DNA of 64,000 nt. Origin: JASLDZ01 sp964244065 (GTDB lineage: Bacteria > Pseudomonadota > Alphaproteobacteria > Caulobacterales > Caulobacteraceae). Under the pieces are notes generated by a model. That model worked only from the letters and a program-made list of their open reading frames with translations. It did not search any database and was not told the DNA's origin. The position numbers and the translations under genes are program-made. The stretch is taken from positions 5,895 to 69,894 of the forward strand of contig CAXTHH010000009.1 in NCBI GenBank assembly GCA_964244065.1, given 5' to 3'. Below are positions 63,972 through 64,000 of this stretch, piece by piece; position 1 is the stretch's first letter, and the number at the start of each line of letters is the position of its first letter.

Positions 63972-64000
63972 ATGGTACTCGCTTCCGACGAGTGCGACGC
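63972..64000 (+). CDS. Possible 5' end of a gene running out of the window
   Basis: ATG 63972 opens a frame (MVLASDECDA) to the window edge. It follows the promoter-like site at 63863-63888. Too little is visible for assignment. Confidence 0.2.

Larger units (their letters stand above)
63302..64000. other. Low-GC end region without a convincing gene
   Basis: ORFs here (63500-63736 forward and 63244-63627 reverse) lack recognisable motifs and normal codon bias. GC content is clearly lower than in the rest of the window. It contains the possible transposase fragment and the promoter-like site listed separately. Confidence 0.5.

Overview
The window is GC-rich (roughly 70%) chromosomal DNA with dense gene packing and many ATGA, GTGA or TGATG start/stop overlaps. 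The gene content points to Caulobacteraceae (Caulobacter, Phenylobacterium or Brevundimonas type): an RsaA-like S-layer protein, a large TonB-dependent receptor, DUF1134, DUF1178 and DUF1499 proteins, a CrtZ-CrtW astaxanthin pair, and -10 elements of the GCTAnA type. The genus cannot be fixed from the sequence alone. No rRNA, tRNA, CRISPR array or intact transposon was seen.

Region 1 (1-21650) is mostly core and housekeeping. It holds a methyltransferase and a partial FG-GAP-like gene, then comF, grxC, a nitrilase-family gene and DUF1178 in tight array, an acyl-CoA ligase, DUF1499, an MBL hydrolase, a rhodanese-like phosphatase, and a 1098-residue TonB receptor. These are followed by a GNAT gene, thrB-rnhA, argS, crtZ-crtW, DUF1134 and a GT4-GT9 pair.

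Region 2 (21650-31000) is the translation cluster, but it is rearranged. infC appears to start at a rare AUC codon. It is cut off from rpmI-rplT by a 0.5 kb nested palindrome, about 0.5 kb of unexplained sequence and an M28 peptidase gene. pheS and pheT lie on the opposite strand, with a DUF3617 gene between them.

Region 3 (31137-63301) is a 32 kb cell-surface locus. It encodes the S-layer protein and, on both sides, several glycosyltransferases (two are multi-domain paralogues with a shared N-terminal module). It also encodes nucleotide-sugar enzymes for UDP-GlcA, UDP-GalA, UDP-xylose, dTDP-glucose and GDP-rhamnose, a GT90, an AlgX/J-like SGNH enzyme, an LtaS/sulfatase-type transferase, a KpsS-like export protein, and several accessory proteins of unknown role. 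A reasonable model (inference) is that these genes build the O-polysaccharide or capsule to which the S-layer binds, so anchor and lattice are encoded together. The S-layer type I exporter, rfbBCD and a wzx/wzy or ABC export set are not in the window.

Region 4 (63302-64000) is lower in GC, has no convincing gene and may carry transposase debris. A good promoter-like site points out of the window.
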